Source of the DNA: Rhodocyclaceae bacterium
GTDB lineage: Bacteria; Pseudomonadota; Gammaproteobacteria; Burkholderiales; Rhodocyclaceae
DNA length: 64,000 bases
Assembly: GCA_019455325.1 (NCBI GenBank)
Contig: JACFMQ010000001.1
Location: 135,071 to 199,070 of the forward strand
Reading direction: 5' to 3'
Below are positions 1 through 11,165 of the stretch, piece after piece (position 1 is the stretch's first letter; every line of letters starts with the position of its first letter). The position numbers and the translations under genes were made by a program. The notes under the pieces are model-generated. The model had not been told where the DNA came from. It did no database searches and saw only the letters and a list, made by a program, of their open reading frames with translations.

Positions 1-3000
1 GCCGGCGCCGCGCAGCAGGTCGAGGGTGACTTCCTGGTTGATCGGGTTGTCCTCGACGAGGAGGATGCGCGCGCTGCCGTGGCCGGCGGCGAGCAGGCGC
101 ACCGCTTCCTCGCTGCTGGCGGTGGGGCTGCCGACCTCGGGCACCGGGGCGGTGCCGCGTCCGAGGCGGGCGGTGAACCAGAAGGTGCTGCCTTCGCCCG
201 GCGTGCTCCGCAGGCCGACGTCGCCGCCCATCAGCGTCGCCAGGTGGCGGCTGATGGCCAGCCCGAGGCCGGTGCCGCCGAAGCGCCGGGTGGTGGACAC
301 GTCGGCCTGTTCGAAGGCGGTGAACAGGCGCCCCTGCGCCTCCGGCGCGATGCCGATGCCGGTGTCCTCGACCTCGAAGCGGACGAGGACGCCGTCGGCG
401 TCCTCGCGCTCGACGCCGGCGCGGACGACGATGCCGCCGCGCTCGGTGAACTTGATCGCGTTGCTGACGAAGTTGATCAGGATCTGGCCGAGGCGCAGCG
501 GGTCGCCGCGCATCGCCGACGGCAGTTGCGGAGCGACCTCGCAGCGCAGCGTCAGCCCCTTCTCGGCGACCTTGTCGGCGACCAGCGTGGCGACGTTGTC
601 GAGGATGCGCGCGACCGGGAAGTCGCTGGCTTCCAGGCACAGGCGCCCGGCCTCGATCTTGGAGAGGTCGAGGATGTCGTTGATGACGCCGAGCAGGTGC
701 TGCGCCGCCGTCGCCACCTTCTGCAGGCGGCCGCGCAGGCTGGCTTCGCGGGCCTCGTTGAGGGCCAGGTGGGTGAGGCCGATGATGGCGTTCATCGGCG
801 TCCGGATCTCGTGGCTCATGTTCGCCAGGAAGTCGGACTTCGCCCGGCTGGCCGCCTCGGCGGCGCGCTTGGCTTCGGCCAGCGCGGCCTCGGCGCGGCG
901 GCGCATGACGATGCGCCAGAGGTCGTTGCCGATCAACTGCAGCTCGCGCACGTCCGATTCGTCGTAGGCCGCGAGCTTGTTGCCGACGCCGATCAGCAGG
1001 CGGACCTCGCCGCCTTCCATCACCGGCACGCCCATGTGCCGCCGCAGCGGCGCGTGCCCCTCCGGCAGGTCCTTGCGCAGCGCGCCGCTGGCGGCCAGCG
1101 CGGCAAAGTCGTTGTGGATCACCGGCAGCCGCGTGCGCACGGTGTCGGCCCAGATGCCGGCGGCGGAGACCGGGTAGTGCGCGTCGTCGATGCTGTTGCA
1201 GTAGCGTTCGGTGCCGGTGGACCAGAGGTAGAGGCGGATCGTCTCCTGGTCCTCGTTCATCAGGTGCAGGTAGCCGATCTCGCTGCCGGTCAGGCGCACC
1301 GCCTCGTCGAGGCCGAGCAGCAGCAGCTCGCGCTCGTCGAGCGAGGCGGCGCGCTGGCTCATCGCGAACATGGCGTTCAGGCGCGTGTCGGAGATCTGCA
1401 GGCGGTGGTTGGCCTCCTCGAGCTGCGCGGTGCGGGCGGCGACCAGCTCCTCCAGGTGGTGGCGGTGCTGCGCCAGCTCATCGGCGACGCGCGTCTTCTC
1501 GGTGATGTCCTCCTGCACCGACAGGTAGTGGCTGACCGAGCCGTCGGCCAGCCGCACCGGCGAGATGCTGGCGAAGCAGACGATCGGCTCGCCGTTCTTG
1601 TGCCGGTTGATGAATTCGCCGCGCCAGCTCTCGCCGCGCTTGAGCGCCTGCCACAGCGAGGCGTAGGTCTCCGGCGGCGTCTGCCCGGATTTCTGGAAGC
1701 CGGCGCGGCGGCCGACCGCCTCCTCGCGGCCGTAGCCGGTGATGGCGACGAAGGCGGCGTTGACGTACTGGATGACGCCGTCGGCGTCGGTGATGGCGAT
1801 GCTGTTCGAGCTTTGCTCGACGGCGAGCTGCAGGCGCTGCAACTGGTCGATGGTGGCGCGGTAGTCGTCGATGTCGGTGTGCGTGCCGATCATCCGCGTC
1901 GGCATGTCGGCGGCGTCGAACTCGACGACCATGCCCTGGTCGAGGATCCACTTCCAGCGGCCGTTGCGGTCGCGCATGCGGTGCTCGTTGCGGTAGACCG
2001 GCTGCTCGCCGCGCTGGTGCGCCGTGATCGCCGCCAGCACGCCGGGCAGGTCGTCCGGGTGCACGCGCGACTTCCATTCGTCGAGGTCGTTCTCGATCTC
2101 GTCCGGCGCGTAGCCGAGCATCGACTTCCAGCAGTCGGAGAAGAAGACGGTGTCGTTGCGCAGGTCCCAGTCCCAGACGCCGTGGCCGGCGGCGTCGAGC
2201 GCCAGGACCCAGCGCCGTTCGCTGGCGCGCAGCGCGGCCTCGGCGCGCTTGCGGTGGATGGCGATGGCGGCGGTCTGGGCGAGCGTCTCGAGCAGCGGCC
2301 GCAGCCCTTCCGGCATCGGCCCCGGCCGCCGCGCGTAGATGGCGAAGGTGCCCAGCACCCTGTTCTCGGGGTCGAGCACCGGCATCGACCAGCAGGCGGC
2401 GAAGCCGAAGCGCCCGGCGAGGTCGCGCGCGCCGGCCCAGAACGGGTGGCTGGCGATGTCGTCCACTTCCACCGGCTCGCCGCGGAAGGCGGCGGTGCCG
2501 CAGGAGCCGACGCCCTCGCCGATCGCCAGGCCGTCGGCGGCGGCCGCATAGTCGGCGGGCAGGCTGCCGCTGGCGCCGATGCGCAGATGGCGGCCGCCGT
2601 CGTCGAGGAGCAGGATCGAGGCGGCGGTGCCGTCGAACTGGCCTTCGACCAGGCGGACGAGGCTGTCCAGGGTCTGCGCCAGCGGCGCGTCCTCGGCGAT
2701 GCCGTGCAGGATCAGGTTGTGGCCGGTGACCAGTTGGCGGGCGCGGAAGGCGTCGGTGACGTCGACGATGTAGGCGAGGAAGTGCGGCTCGTCGTCGAGC
2801 GAGATCAGCGTCGCCGAGACGCTGATGTTGCGGCGCCGGCCGTTGCGGGCGATGCCGACGCTCTCGAAATTCTCGATCATGCCGTGCGCGCGGATGTCGG
2901 CGATCATACCCTCGCGCTCGGCAGGATCGCCCCAGAGGCCGGCCTCGGCCGCCGTCCTGCCGACCAGCTCCTCGCGCGTCCAGCCGTATTCGCGCGTGAG

Positions 3001-4119
3001 CTGTTCGTTCACCTCGACCAGCCGGTCGTCGCGCAGGCGCGTGATGCAGGCCGCCACCGGCGCCGCCTGGAAGGCCTTGGTGAGGCGCTCGCGCAGCCCG
3101 CGCACCTCGTGCTCGGCGTCGACGCGCTGGGTGACGTCGAGGATGAAGGCGACCTCGTGCGGCGTGCCGTCGATCTCGATCACCTTGGCGCCGATGCTGA
3201 CGAAGTGCGGGCGGCCGTGCCGGTCGAGCAGCGTCGTCTCGTAGTCGGCGAGGCTGCCCTGCGCCGCCAGCGCGCGGTGGTAGGCGAGCCGCGCCGCGTC
3301 GTCCGGCCAGATGCCGACGTCGGCGGCGCCGCGGCCGCGCAGTTCGTCCTTGGACCAGCCGAAGAGGCGGGTGAAGGTGTCGTTGGTCTCGATGAAGACG
3401 CCGTCGTCCATGCGCGACAGGGCGATCGCCGCCGGGCTGGCGTGAAAGGCCGTCTCGGTGCGGATCAGCGCCTGGCGCTCGGCCTGCTGCAAGGCGTAGG
3501 CGGCGGTGATGTCGTGGGCGATGCCGAGGACGCCGAGGAGGTTGCCGCCGTCGTCGTAGAGCGGCGACTTGACCACGTGCAGAAGCTCCTGGTGGCCGTC
3601 CGGGAAGGTCTGCCACTCGTCGTTGCTGCGCGCGCCGCCGGCGTCGACGGCGGCGCGGTCGGCGGCGCGCAGCCGGTCGGCGATCTCGCCGGGCAGCAGC
3701 TCGTGGTCGCTGCGGCCGACCACCTGCGGCGGCCGCAGGCCGAAGAGGCGCGCGGCGCGCGGCGTGATCTCCAGGTAGCGGCCTTCCGGCGACTTCAGCC
3801 AGACCATGCCGGGCAGGCCGTCGAGCAGCCCGCGCATGCGCGCCTCGCTCGCCGCCAGCTCGCGCCGGCCGGCCTGCAGGCGGACGACCAGGCGGTGCAG
3901 CAGGAGCGCCAGCAGGACGGCGGTGACGGCGACGAACAGCCCGCCCTTGAGGGTCTGCAGGCGGACCAGGGTGTCGTGGTCGCGCACCAGGCGGTCGAGC
4001 GTGGCGTCGGAGAAGAGGATCCAGAGGCCGGCGAAGATCAGGTAGGGGACGACGACGCGGGCGATCTCGCTCCACACCGCGGGCTTGCCGGAGGGCGCTT
4101 GCGCGCTCGGGGTCGTCAT
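1..4119 (-). CDS. Hybrid sensor histidine kinase with multiple PAS and GAF domains (3' end outside window)
   Basis: Membrane-anchored sensor that autophosphorylates on histidine and passes the phosphate to an attached receiver. The 1373 codons visible start with two membrane segments (about residues 20-38 and 58-77), then three PAS domains (about 88-455), a GAF domain (about 460-615), two more PAS domains (about 625-880), a second GAF (about 905-1060), a HisKA domain with the phospho-accepting His1103 in MSHEIRTP, and an HATPase with an N box (NFVSNAIKF) and G boxes (DTGIGI, GGTGLGL). A receiver begins near residue 1350 ([10 protein letters not shown]) and is cut by the window edge. The start ATG is 14 bases after the stop of the HD-GYP regulator on the same strand, so the two probably form one operon and one pathway. 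The signal sensed cannot be told from sequence. Confidence 0.93.
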   Translation of the reverse strand, partial: MTTPSAQAPSGKPAVWSEIARVVVPYLIFAGLWILFSDATLDRLVRDHDTLVRLQTLKGGLFVAVTAVLLALLLHRLVVRLQAGRRELAASEARMRGLLDGLPGMVWLKSPEGRYLEITPRAARLFGLRPPQVVGRSDHELLPGEIADRLRAADRAAVDAGGARSNDEWQTFPDGHQELLHVVKSPLYDDGGNLLGVLGIAHDITAAYALQQAERQALIRTETAFHASPAAIALSRMDDGVFIETNDTFTRLFGWSKDELRGRGAADVGIWPDDAARLAYHRALAAQGSLADYETTLLDRHGRPHFVSIGAKVIEIDGTPHEVAFILDVTQRVDAEHEVRGLRERLTKAFQAAPVAACITRLRDDRLVEVNEQLTREYGWTREELVGRTAAEAGLWGDPAEREGMIADIRAHGMIENFESVGIARNGRRRNISVSATLISLDDEPHFLAYIVDVTDAFRARQLVTGHNLILHGIAEDAPLAQTLDSLVRLVEGQFDGTAASILLLDDGGRHLRIGASGSLPADYAAAADGLAIGEGVGSCGTAAFRGEPVEVDDIASHPFWAGARDLAGRFGFAACWSMPVLDPENRVLGTFAIYARRPGPMPEGLRPLLETLAQTAAIAIHRKRAEAALRASERRWVLALDAAGHGVWDWDLRNDTVFFSDCWKSMLGYAPDEIENDLDEWKSRVHPDDLPGVLAAITAHQRGEQPVYRNEHRMRDRNGRWKWILDQGMVVEFDAADMPTRMIGTHTDIDDYRATIDQLQRLQLAVEQSSNSIAITDADGVIQYVNAAFVAITGYGREEAVGRRAGFQKSGQTPPETYASLWQALKRGESWRGEFINRHKNGEPIVCFASISPVRLADGSVSHYLSVQEDITEKTRVADELAQHRHHLEELVAARTAQLEEANHRLQISDTRLNAMFAMSQRAASLDERELLLLGLDEAVRLTGSEIGYLHLMNEDQETIRLYLWSTGTERYCNSIDDAHYPVSAAGIWADTVRTRLPVIHNDFAALAASGALRKDLPEGHAPLRRHMGVPVMEGGEVRLLIGVGNKLAAYDESDVRELQLIGNDLWRIVMRRRAEAALAEAKRAAEAASRAKSDFLANMSHEIRTPMNAIIGLTHLALNEAREASLRGRLQKVATAAQHLLGVINDILDLSKIEAGRLCLEASDFPVARILDNVATLVADKVAEKGLTLRCEVAPQLPSAMRGDPLRLGQILINFVSNAIKFTERGGIVVRAGVEREDADGVLVRFEVEDTGIGIAPEAQGRLFTAFEQADVSTTRRFGGTGLGLAISRHLATLMGGDVGLRSTPGEGSTFWFTARLGRGTAPVPEVGSPTASSEEAVRLLAAGHGSARILLVEDNPINQEVTLDLLRGAG

Positions 4120-4133
4120 CCTCGCTTGCCGCG

Positions 4134-5243
4134 TCAGAGCAGGTCGTCGTCGGCGTAGCGCTGCGCGATCGCGGCGAAGTCGTCGAAGCAGCGGGCGAAG
4201 GCGTCGACGATGTCCGGATCGAAATGCCGGCCGCGCTCCCCTTCGATGATGGCGCGCGCCTCGCCGATCGGCATCGGCGGCTTGTAGACGCGCCGGCAGG
4301 TGAGCGCGTCGAAGACGTCGGCCAGCGCCATCAGCCGCGCCGAGACCGGGATGGCGTCGCCGGCGAGGCGCTCCGGATAGCCGCTGCCGTCCCACTTCTC
4401 GTGGTGGTAGTGGGCGATGTCCTTGGCGATGGCGAGGAAATCGACGCTCTCCTCGGCGTCGCGCTCGGCGGCCTCGATGGCGTCGCTGCCGAGGCGCGCG
4501 TGCGTCTGCATGATTTCCCACTCCTCGGGCGTCAGCTTGCCCGGCTTGAGCAGGATGTGGTCGGGGATGCCGACCTTGCCGATGTCGTGCAGCGGCGTCG
4601 AGCGGACGAGCAGTTCGATGGCGTTCGGCGCAAGGTGCGCCGAGAAGCGCGGATCGTCCTTCAGCGCCTCGGCCAGGATGCGCACGTAGGCCTGCGTGCG
4701 GCGCAGGTGGCGGCCGGTCTCCGGGTCGCGCGTCTCGGCGAGCCGCGCCAGCGCGTGGATGCTGACTTCCTGGATGACTTGGTTCTGGTGCATGCGGCGC
4801 GCCACTTCCGCTTCCAGGCAGTGGTTCTCGTCGAGCAGCAGCGCCTTCGCCCGCTTCAGTTCGAGGTGCGTGCGCACGCGCGCGCGGACGATGGCCGGGC
4901 GCACCGGCTTGGTGATGTAGTCGACGGCGCCGGCGTCCAGCCCGTGCTCCTCGTCCTCGGTGGCGTCCATGGCGGTGACGAAGATCACCGGGATCTCCGC
5001 CGTCTCCGGGTCTTCCTTGAGGCGGGCGAGGACGGCGTAGCCGTCCATCTCCGGCATCATCACGTCGAGCAGGATGAGGTCGGGCTTGGGATCGCCGGCG
5101 GCGATCTGCAGCGCCCGGCGGCCGGAGTTGGCGGCGCGCACGCGCCAGGTCGGCTGCAGCACTTCGCTGAGCACGGTGAGGTTCTCCGGCGTGTCGTCGA
5201 CGATCAATAGGGTGGTCTGGGCCGCTTCCGGTGTCGTTGTCAT
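4134..5243 (-). CDS. Response regulator with HD-GYP cyclic-di-GMP phosphodiesterase domain
   Basis: A two-domain regulator of 369 residues. The N-terminal receiver (about residues 10-125) has the acidic pair DD16-17, the phospho-acceptor Asp60 in [12 protein letters not shown] and the Lys112 of the TKP motif. The C-terminal HD-GYP domain (about 165-360) keeps His219-Asp220 in HDIGK, the double His280-281 and the GYP motif at 288-290, so it should be an active c-di-GMP hydrolase, probably yielding pGpG or GMP. It sits just upstream of the hybrid kinase, a likely partner. I chose the ATG giving MTTTPEAAQ because a GGA lies upstream; an in-frame ATG nine bases earlier (5252) is possible. Confidence 0.93.
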   Translation of the reverse strand: MTTTPEAAQTTLLIVDDTPENLTVLSEVLQPTWRVRAANSGRRALQIAAGDPKPDLILLDVMMPEMDGYAVLARLKEDPETAEIPVIFVTAMDATEDEEHGLDAGAVDYITKPVRPAIVRARVRTHLELKRAKALLLDENHCLEAEVARRMHQNQVIQEVSIHALARLAETRDPETGRHLRRTQAYVRILAEALKDDPRFSAHLAPNAIELLVRSTPLHDIGKVGIPDHILLKPGKLTPEEWEIMQTHARLGSDAIEAAERDAEESVDFLAIAKDIAHYHHEKWDGSGYPERLAGDAIPVSARLMALADVFDALTCRRVYKPPMPIGEARAIIEGERGRHFDPDIVDAFARCFDDFAAIAQRYADDDLL

Positions 5244-5341
5244 GTGGGCCATCCGTAGGCGTGGCGGGCTGTCGGCAATTATGCCCGTCAACCCGGCGCT
5301 TGTATCCGGGTGGACGGGCCGCCGGCCGATAATTTACGAAG

Positions 5342-6802
5342 TCATGCCTCGGCCGATTCGACGCGGTTGCGGCCGTTGCGCTTGGCCAGGTAGAGCGCGC
5401 GGTCGGCGCGGGAGAACAGGGTCTCCGCGGTATCGCCGTGGCAGCGGGCGGCGACGCCGAGGCTGACGGTCAGCCGCTGCGGCCGGCCGCTGCCGTCGGC
5501 CGGGGCGAAGTCGTGTTCGGCGATGGCGTGGCGCAGTTTCTCGGCGACGGCGATGGCGCCGCCGAGCGGGCAGTCCTTGAGCAGCACGAGGAATTCCTCG
5601 CCGCCCCAGCGCGCCATCACGTCGGTGTCGCGCAACTGGCCGCGGATGACGTCGGCGACGGCGCGCAGGACCGCGTCGCCGGCGAGGTGGCCGTGCGTGT
5701 CGTTGATCTGCTTGAACAGGTCGATGTCGACGAGGATCGCCGACAGCGGCTGGTCGTTGCGCTGCGTCTCGCGCAGGCCGAGGTTGAAGACGACGTCGAA
5801 GGCCTGGCGGTTGAGGGCGCCGGTGAGCGGGTCGGTGGCCGCGGCCGCCTCCAGCCGGCGCTGGTAGCGGTTGACGGCGAGCAGCACGGTGGCGAGGACG
5901 AGCAGGGTGACCAGCGCGGCGATGCCGAGGTTGAGGACGAGCGCCCGGCGCGCCGGGCCGATCGCCTCGCTGTCGCCCTGTTCGACGACGAGGTGCCAGT
6001 CGAGCTCCGGGATGTGGCGGGCGTTGACCAGGACGGTGGCGCCGTCCAGCTCGTATTCGAGCGGCGCCGGCGTCGCGTCGCGCTGCAGGATGCGCTCGGC
6101 GATGTCGCGGATGCCGGGCGTTTCGTGGATCGACGCGCCTTCCCGGCGGAAGGCGGCGGCGGCGAGGACGACGCGGCCGTCGTGGTCGAGGAAATAGATG
6201 CGGCGGCGGAAGCGCTTCTCGTAGGCTTCGATCTGCTCGGCGACCAGCGCCAGCGGCAGGCCGACGCCGGTGGCGCCGATGAAGCGGCCGTCGTAGTCGA
6301 GCACGCGGTAGTTGATGAAGATGGTGCGCACGTCCTGGTTGGCCAGGTCCGGGTCGACGTTCAGCTCGTACGGGGCGGACATCTCGCGCACCCGGTAGAA
6401 CCAGGCGTCGCGCGGCTCGTCCGGGCGTATCTGCTTGAGCACGCCGCCGACGTGGTAATAGTTGGCGCTGCGCTCGGAGACGAAGAAGCTGGTCAGCGTC
6501 CCGTATTTCTCCTTGATCTCCCGCAGGTAGCGCGCCAGTTGGCCGACGTCGCGTTCGCCGGCGAGGATCCAGTCGCGCAGGAAGGTGTCGTTGGCCATCA
6601 GCGACGAGATGAAGACCGGGCGCAGGATGTCCTTCTGTATCTCCGAGTAGATGTTGTCGCTGGTCAGCGGCAGCGCTTCGTCGATCAGGCTGCTGCGCAG
6701 CGAGTCGCGCGAGACCCAGAAGGCGCCGAGGCTGACGGCGAGGAAGCCGATGACCAGCATCAGGGCGAGGCGGACGAGGAGGCGGTAGCGTTCGGTGAGC
6801 AT
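5342..6802 (-). CDS. Membrane diguanylate cyclase with periplasmic sensor domain
   Basis: A 486-residue protein with membrane segments at about residues 8-30 and 288-310 that enclose a roughly 250-residue periplasmic sensor region, probably of the dCache class. A GGDEF domain follows (about 320-480). The active-site motif is GGEEF (400-404), and the product-inhibition site RxxD is intact at 391-394, so it should make c-di-GMP under feedback control. The downstream HD-GYP regulator, 90 bases away on the same strand, would degrade the same messenger. The ligand of the sensor domain is unknown. Confidence 0.93.
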   Translation of the reverse strand: MLTERYRLLVRLALMLVIGFLAVSLGAFWVSRDSLRSSLIDEALPLTSDNIYSEIQKDILRPVFISSLMANDTFLRDWILAGERDVGQLARYLREIKEKYGTLTSFFVSERSANYYHVGGVLKQIRPDEPRDAWFYRVREMSAPYELNVDPDLANQDVRTIFINYRVLDYDGRFIGATGVGLPLALVAEQIEAYEKRFRRRIYFLDHDGRVVLAAAAFRREGASIHETPGIRDIAERILQRDATPAPLEYELDGATVLVNARHIPELDWHLVVEQGDSEAIGPARRALVLNLGIAALVTLLVLATVLLAVNRYQRRLEAAAATDPLTGALNRQAFDVVFNLGLRETQRNDQPLSAILVDIDLFKQINDTHGHLAGDAVLRAVADVIRGQLRDTDVMARWGGEEFLVLLKDCPLGGAIAVAEKLRHAIAEHDFAPADGSGRPQRLTVSLGVAARCHGDTAETLFSRADRALYLAKRNGRNRVESAEA

Positions 6803-6887
6803 GGCAGCGGGTATTGTCGTTATCGTCGCCGGTGGGCCGGCGTGCGCCGATCATAGCAGCAGGCAGCGCCGTCGTGCACGCGGCGCC

Positions 6888-6916
6888 TTGGGCTTTGCCC
6901 GGCGTCGCGGGATAAT
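6888..6916 (+). promoter_or_regulatory. Candidate sigma-70 promoter for yaeQ
   Basis: A TTGGGC box at 6888-6893 and a GATAAT box at 6911-6916 are separated by exactly 17 bases, 30 bases before the yaeQ start codon. The match is moderate. The region also has to hold the promoter of the divergent GGDEF gene, for which a minus-strand TATGAT lies at 6850-6855. Confidence 0.5.
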
Positions 6917-6946
6917 GCCGCCTTTTGCCGGACCGCCCGCTGCCCC

Positions 6947-7492
6947 ATGGCCCTCAAATCCACCGTCTTCAAGGCCGAACTGGAGGTCTCCGACCTCGAC
7001 CGGCACCACTATCAAAGCTATTCGCTGACGCTCGCCCGCCACCCGTCGGAGACCGACGAGCGGCTGATGGTCCGTCTGCTCGCCTTCGCGCTCTTCGCCG
7101 CCGAGGACCTGGCCTTCGGCCGCGGCCTGTCGACCGAGGACGAGCCGGCGCTGTGGGAGCGCGACCCGGGCGGCGCCATCCGCCGCTGGATCGCCGTCGG
7201 CCTGCCCGACGAGCGCGAGCTGCGCCGCGCCTGCGGCCGCGCCGACGCGGTGACGGTGCTGGCCTACGGCGGCCGCGCCGCCGACATCTGGTGGCAGCAG
7301 AACGAAAGCCGGCTGAACGCGCTGGAAAAACTGTCCGTACTGATGCTCGACGCCGCCGACAGCGCTGCGCTGGCGGCGATGGCCGGGCGCAGCATGCGGC
7401 TCAACTGCACGATCCAGGACGGCCGCGTGTGGCTGGCCGACGCGGCGGCGACGCTGGAATTCGAACCGAAGTGGCTGAAGCGGGCGGAGTAG
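6947..7492 (+). CDS. yaeQ: YaeQ family protein
   Basis: The 181-residue product matches the YaeQ family along its whole length: the N-terminal stretch ALKSTVFKAELEVSDLDRH, the central HPSETDERLMVRLLAFAL and the tryptophan-rich middle (DIWWQQNES) are hallmarks. YaeQ folds like a PD-(D/E)XK nuclease. A link to suppression of rfaH defects has been reported, but its biochemical role is not settled. The gene is followed 23 bases later by slyX on the same strand, and the two may be cotranscribed. Confidence 0.93.
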   Translation: MALKSTVFKAELEVSDLDRHHYQSYSLTLARHPSETDERLMVRLLAFALFAAEDLAFGRGLSTEDEPALWERDPGGAIRRWIAVGLPDERELRRACGRADAVTVLAYGGRAADIWWQQNESRLNALEKLSVLMLDAADSAALAAMAGRSMRLNCTIQDGRVWLADAAATLEFEPKWLKRAE

Positions 7493-7515
7493 CGCCCGTC
7501 GACGAGGAGCTTGCA

Positions 7516-7725
7516 ATGGAATCCGTGGAATCCCGCCTGACCGAGCTGGAGATCAAGCTCGCCTACGCCGAGGACCTGATCGAGACGCTCAACCTCGCCG
7601 TCTTCCGCCAGCAGGAGCGGATCGACGCGCTGCAGCGGCAGCTCGCCGACCTGCAGCGGCAGGTGCAGGCGATCCCCGGCGGCCCGGCGCGCAGCCTGCG
7701 CGACGAGATCCCGCCGCACTACTGA
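7516..7725 (+). CDS. slyX: SlyX family small coiled-coil protein
   Basis: A 69-residue protein, the usual size for SlyX. Residues 1-53 are a heptad-patterned coiled coil with the family run LTELEIKLAYAEDLIETLN, and the C-terminus ends in the conserved PPHY. Function is unknown. In E. coli it is encoded beside slyD, which is absent here; the neighbour is yaeQ. An AGGAG ribosome-binding site sits before the ATG. Its stop codon touches the stop of the convergent U32 gene with no base between them. Confidence 0.92.
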   Translation: MESVESRLTELEIKLAYAEDLIETLNLAVFRQQERIDALQRQLADLQRQVQAIPGGPARSLRDEIPPHY

Positions 7726-9723
7726 TCAGGCGTCGGCGCCCGGCCGCCGGCGGTGGAAGACCAGCGGCTGCGCCGCCGCGCCCGGCGGCGGCGACTGCCG
7801 CACGTGCTTCTTGATGCGGCCGACGACGTGCATTTCGCACGGCCGGCAGTCGAAGCGCAGCGTGTATTGCTCGCCGCCCGAGACCAGGGTCATCGGCTCG
7901 GCGCGCACCTGCCCCTGCACGCCGGTGACGCCCTTGGCCTGCTTCGGGCACAGGTTGAACGAGAAGCGCAGGCAGTGCTTGGTGACCATCAGCGACACCT
8001 CGCCGTCCTCGGCGTGCGCCTCGAAGGCCGCGTCGATCAGCCTGACGCCGTGCCTTGCGTAGAACTGCCGGGCCTTGTCGTTGTAGATGTTGGCGAGGTA
8101 GGAGAGCGATTCGTCGGGGCAGGGGGCCGGCGGTTCGACCGGCGCCTTTCGCGGCGGACGCGCATAGGCGGCGGCGCGGGCGGCTTCCAGCGCGGCGACC
8201 GCGTCGCGGCGCAGGCCGTTCGCCGCCGAGGCCGGCACGAACCACGGCTGCGACAGGGCGAGGTCGATGCGGCGGGCGGCGAACATCGTGGCGCCGAGCT
8301 TGCCGAGGTTTTCGCGCAGCGTTGCCGCGGCCTTTTCCGGGTCGGTCGCCGGCGTCTTGTCGGCGGCCAGCCGCGCCCCGGCGGCGACGCCTTCCTCGTC
8401 GGTGAGCGTCAGCGCGAAGCCGTCTTCGGTTTCGCTGAATTCCAGGTCGATGGCGACGCGGCGCTCGGCCGATTTCTTCGCCAGCACCAGTTCCCAGGCG
8501 TGGTCGCCGTTGCGGTTGATGGCGGTGCCGGGCCTGAAGCCGGGCAGCCGCGCGACGTCGACGTTGGGCACGATGCGCCAGACGTTGCCGCGCCTTTCGG
8601 CGACGTTCACCGGCACGCCGACGACCTCGCGCTTGTGCATGTAGTTCAGCCCGTCGCCGTTGGCCAGCGGCTCGGCGGCTTCCATCTCGAACCAGCCGGC
8701 GCCGACCTTCGTCACGGTGCCGACGGGCAGGCCGACGAACTTCGGCGAATCGAAGGCGCCGATGTCGATCCGGCGCTCGTTCACGAAGTAGTCGGTGGCG
8801 CCGCGGTGGAAGGTCTTCTCCGGGTCCGGTGTGAAGAAGAGGGTGGTCTTGCCGCTGGCGGCGGCGCGGAAGCCGGCGCGGCCTGCCATGATCCGGTCCA
8901 GTTCGCGGCGGTAGTGGCCGGTGATGTTCTTGACGTAGCCGAGGTCCTTGTAGCGGCCCTCGATCTTGAAGCTGCGGATGCCGGCGTCGATCAGCGCCTC
9001 TAGGTTGCCGGTCTGGTCGTTGTCCTTCATCGACAGCAGGTGCTTCTCGAAGGCGACGACGCGGCCCTGGTCGTCGTTCAGCGTGTACGGCAGGCGGCAG
9101 TCCTGCGAGCAGTCGCCGCGGTTGGCGCTGCGTCCGGTGTGCGCGTGGCTGATGTAGCACTGGCCGGAGAAGGCGACGCACAGGGCGCCGTGGACGAAGA
9201 ATTCGAGCGTCACGCCGTCTTCGGCCGTGGCCGCGCGGATGTCGCGGATCTGCACAAGGCTCAGCTCGCGCGCCAGCACCATCTGCGAGAAGCCGACCCG
9301 GCCGAGGAAGCGCGCCTTGTCGACGGTGCGGATGTCGCACTGGGTGGAGGCGTGCAGCTCGATCGGCGGCAGGTCGATTTCGAGCAGCCCCATGTCCTGC
9401 ACGATCAGCGCGTCGGCGCCGGCGTTCCAGACCTCCCAGGCGATGCGCCGGGCGTCCTCCAGCTCGTCGTCGTGCAGGATGGTGTTCAGCGCCACCAGCA
9501 CGCGGGCGTTGTAGCGGTGGGCGTGTGCGCAGAGCGCGGCGATGTCGGCGATGTCGTTGCCGGCGTGGGCGCGCGCGCCGAAGGCCGGGCCGCCGATGTA
9601 GACGGCGTCGGCGCCGTGCTCGATGGCCGCGACGCCGAACGCGGCGGTCTTGGCCGGGGCGAGGAGTTCGAGGCGTTCGGGGGCGGGCCGGGGATCGGAC
9701 ATGGGCGGTGGGGCGGCGGACAT
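7726..9723 (-). CDS. rlhA: Peptidase U32 family protein, probable 23S rRNA C2501 hydroxylase
   Basis: The 665-residue product has the U32 core (ELLAPAKTAAFG near the N-terminus; HASTQCDI; then the Cys cluster of C-VAFSGQCYIS and GDCSQDCRLPY expected to ligand an iron-sulfur cluster; and KIEGRYK). A long C-terminal extension of about 350 residues sets the RlhA (YdcP) branch apart from the shorter TrhP/UbiU/UbiV types. RlhA hydroxylates C2501 of 23S rRNA. Another U32 RNA hydroxylase remains possible. I place the start at MSAAPPPMSDP; the internal ATG at 9702 is an alternative. A TAGAAT box lies shortly upstream on the minus strand. Confidence 0.85.
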   Translation of the reverse strand: MSAAPPPMSDPRPAPERLELLAPAKTAAFGVAAIEHGADAVYIGGPAFGARAHAGNDIADIAALCAHAHRYNARVLVALNTILHDDELEDARRIAWEVWNAGADALIVQDMGLLEIDLPPIELHASTQCDIRTVDKARFLGRVGFSQMVLARELSLVQIRDIRAATAEDGVTLEFFVHGALCVAFSGQCYISHAHTGRSANRGDCSQDCRLPYTLNDDQGRVVAFEKHLLSMKDNDQTGNLEALIDAGIRSFKIEGRYKDLGYVKNITGHYRRELDRIMAGRAGFRAAASGKTTLFFTPDPEKTFHRGATDYFVNERRIDIGAFDSPKFVGLPVGTVTKVGAGWFEMEAAEPLANGDGLNYMHKREVVGVPVNVAERRGNVWRIVPNVDVARLPGFRPGTAINRNGDHAWELVLAKKSAERRVAIDLEFSETEDGFALTLTDEEGVAAGARLAADKTPATDPEKAAATLRENLGKLGATMFAARRIDLALSQPWFVPASAANGLRRDAVAALEAARAAAYARPPRKAPVEPPAPCPDESLSYLANIYNDKARQFYARHGVRLIDAAFEAHAEDGEVSLMVTKHCLRFSFNLCPKQAKGVTGVQGQVRAEPMTLVSGGEQYTLRFDCRPCEMHVVGRIKKHVRQSPPPGAAAQPLVFHRRRPGADA

Positions 9724-9761
9724 TGCGGGGGCGCCAATTCTACCGCTTGGCGCGCGGCCGC

Positions 9762-10472
9762 TCAGGCGAGCAGCAGAAAGACCGTCGGCCGGCGCTCGAA
9801 ATCGGGCGGCGCCTGCTTCCGCCATTCGCCGATGCGCCGCGTTGCCACGCTTTCGTCCGGCAGCGTCAGATCGGTGGCGATGCACAGCCGCGTCTGCGGC
9901 GCGCAGGCGGTGAGGAGGGCGTCGAACATCTGCCGGTTGCGGTAGGGCGTCTCTATGAAGATCTGCGTGCGACCGTGCTTGCGCGATTCGGCTTCCAGTT
10001 CCTTCAACCGTTTGCCGCGTTCCGCGTCCTTCGCCGGCAGATAGCCGTGGAAGGCGAAATGCTGGCCGGAGAGGCCGGAAGCCATCAGCGCCAGCAGGAT
10101 CGACGACGGGCCGACCAGCGGCACGACGCGGATGCCTTCGCGCTGCGCCAGCGCGACGAGCTGCGCCCCCGGATCGGCGACCGCCGGGCAGCCGGCCTCG
10201 GAGACCAGCCCGAGGTCGTGGCCGGCGACGAGCGGCGCGAGCAGTGCGGTGAGTTCGCCGTCGCGCGTGTGCTCGTTCAGCTCGGCGATGGCGATTTGCT
10301 GCAGGGGCAGCGGATGGCCGGTGGCCTTGAGGAAGGCGCGCGTCGTCTTCGCGTGTTCGGCGACGAAATGGGCGAGGGCGCGCGTGCGTTCGAGGACCGG
10401 GGCCGGTAGTACCTCGGCCGGCGCGTTGGCGCCGAGCGGCACCGGAATCAGATAGAGGGTGCCGGCGCTCAC
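9762..10472 (-). CDS. SAM-dependent methyltransferase, tetrapyrrole methylase (RsmI-like) fold
   Basis: A 236-residue protein of the tetrapyrrole methylase superfamily, related to RsmI, which 2'-O-methylates C1402 of 16S rRNA. Visible family features are the N-terminal [40 protein letters not shown] (the SAM-binding turn) and [17 protein letters not shown]. It lacks the extra C-terminal domain of true RsmI, so the substrate may differ. The GTG start overlaps the maf stop codon (GTGA), so the two genes are translationally coupled. This pairing with maf is common in Betaproteobacteria. Confidence 0.85.
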   Translation of the reverse strand: MSAGTLYLIPVPLGANAPAEVLPAPVLERTRALAHFVAEHAKTTRAFLKATGHPLPLQQIAIAELNEHTRDGELTALLAPLVAGHDLGLVSEAGCPAVADPGAQLVALAQREGIRVVPLVGPSSILLALMASGLSGQHFAFHGYLPAKDAERGKRLKELEAESRKHGRTQIFIETPYRNRQMFDALLTACAPQTRLCIATDLTLPDESVATRRIGEWRKQAPPDFERRPTVFLLLA

Positions 10473-11053
10473 AGAACGCCGACGCCTTCCTCGCGCAGCA
10501 GATCGCAGAGCGCGATCAGCGGCAGGCCGACGAGCGCGTTCGGATCGTCGCCCTGCATGCGGGCGATGACGGCGATGCCGAGGCCCTCGGACTTGGCCGA
10601 GCCGGCGCAGTTGTACGGTTGCTCGCGGCGCAGGTAGCCTTCGATCTCGGCATCCGACAGATCGCGGAAGGTGACCAGCGTCGGGATGCCGCGTACGCGT
10701 GCGGCGCCGGTGGCGGCGTTGTACAGGCAGAGGCCGGTGAAGAAGTTGACGGTGCGGCCGCGCATCGTGCGCAACTGTTCGACCGCGCGCTCGTGCGTGC
10801 CCGGCTTGCCGTAGATGCGGCCGTCGAGCACGGCGACCTGGTCGCTGCCGATGATCAGCGCCGCCGGATGGCGCGCCGCGACCGCCCGCGCCTTGGCTTC
10901 GGAGAGGCGCAGCGCGGTGGCTTCCGGCGTTTCGCCGGGCAGCGGCGATTCGTCGGCGTCGGGCGAGGCGGTTTCGAAGGGCAGGCCGAGGCGGCCGAGG
11001 AGCTCGCGGCGAAAGGGCGAGGTCGAGGCGAGGACGAGCTGCGGTCGGTTCAT
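10469..11053 (-). CDS. maf: Maf/YceF family nucleoside triphosphate pyrophosphatase
   Basis: The 194-residue product is a Maf house-cleaning enzyme: [14 protein letters not shown] at the N-terminus forms the phosphate-binding loop, and IIGSDQVA holds the catalytic Asp71. The SDQVA form, as opposed to ADT, points to the YceF branch, which acts on 7-methyl-GTP. In many Proteobacteria the yceF gene lies next to yceD-rpmF-plsX, and it does here too, divergently transcribed from them across 112 bases. Confidence 0.93.
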   Translation of the reverse strand: MNRPQLVLASTSPFRRELLGRLGLPFETASPDADESPLPGETPEATALRLSEAKARAVAARHPAALIIGSDQVAVLDGRIYGKPGTHERAVEQLRTMRGRTVNFFTGLCLYNAATGAARVRGIPTLVTFRDLSDAEIEGYLRREQPYNCAGSAKSEGLGIAVIARMQGDDPNALVGLPLIALCDLLREEGVGVL

Positions 11054-11127
11054 GGCGGGGGATGGTGCTGCTCAGGAAACGGGGAAGCTGTGGCGGCCAA
11101 GTCCGTGCTTTTTCTGGAAAAACGTCT

Positions 11128-11156
11128 TTGACTTGGAAAGACGAAAATAATATCAT
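11128..11156 (+). promoter_or_regulatory. Strong sigma-70 promoter for the yceD-rpmF unit
   Basis: TTGACT at 11128-11133 and TATCAT at 11151-11156 are 17 bases apart in an AT-rich patch (strikingly so for this genome). The -10 box ends only nine bases before the yceD ATG at 11166, so the transcript would begin about two or three bases before the start codon and be nearly leaderless. Confidence 0.75.
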
Positions 11157-11165
11157 GCGCGCCTT

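Noticed and set aside
79-4158. Long plus-strand open frame of about 1360 codons over the hybrid kinase
   Set aside because: High GC keeps opposite-strand frames open. The translation is Ala/Arg/Gly/Val-rich with no motif, whereas the minus strand gives a coherent multi-domain kinase.
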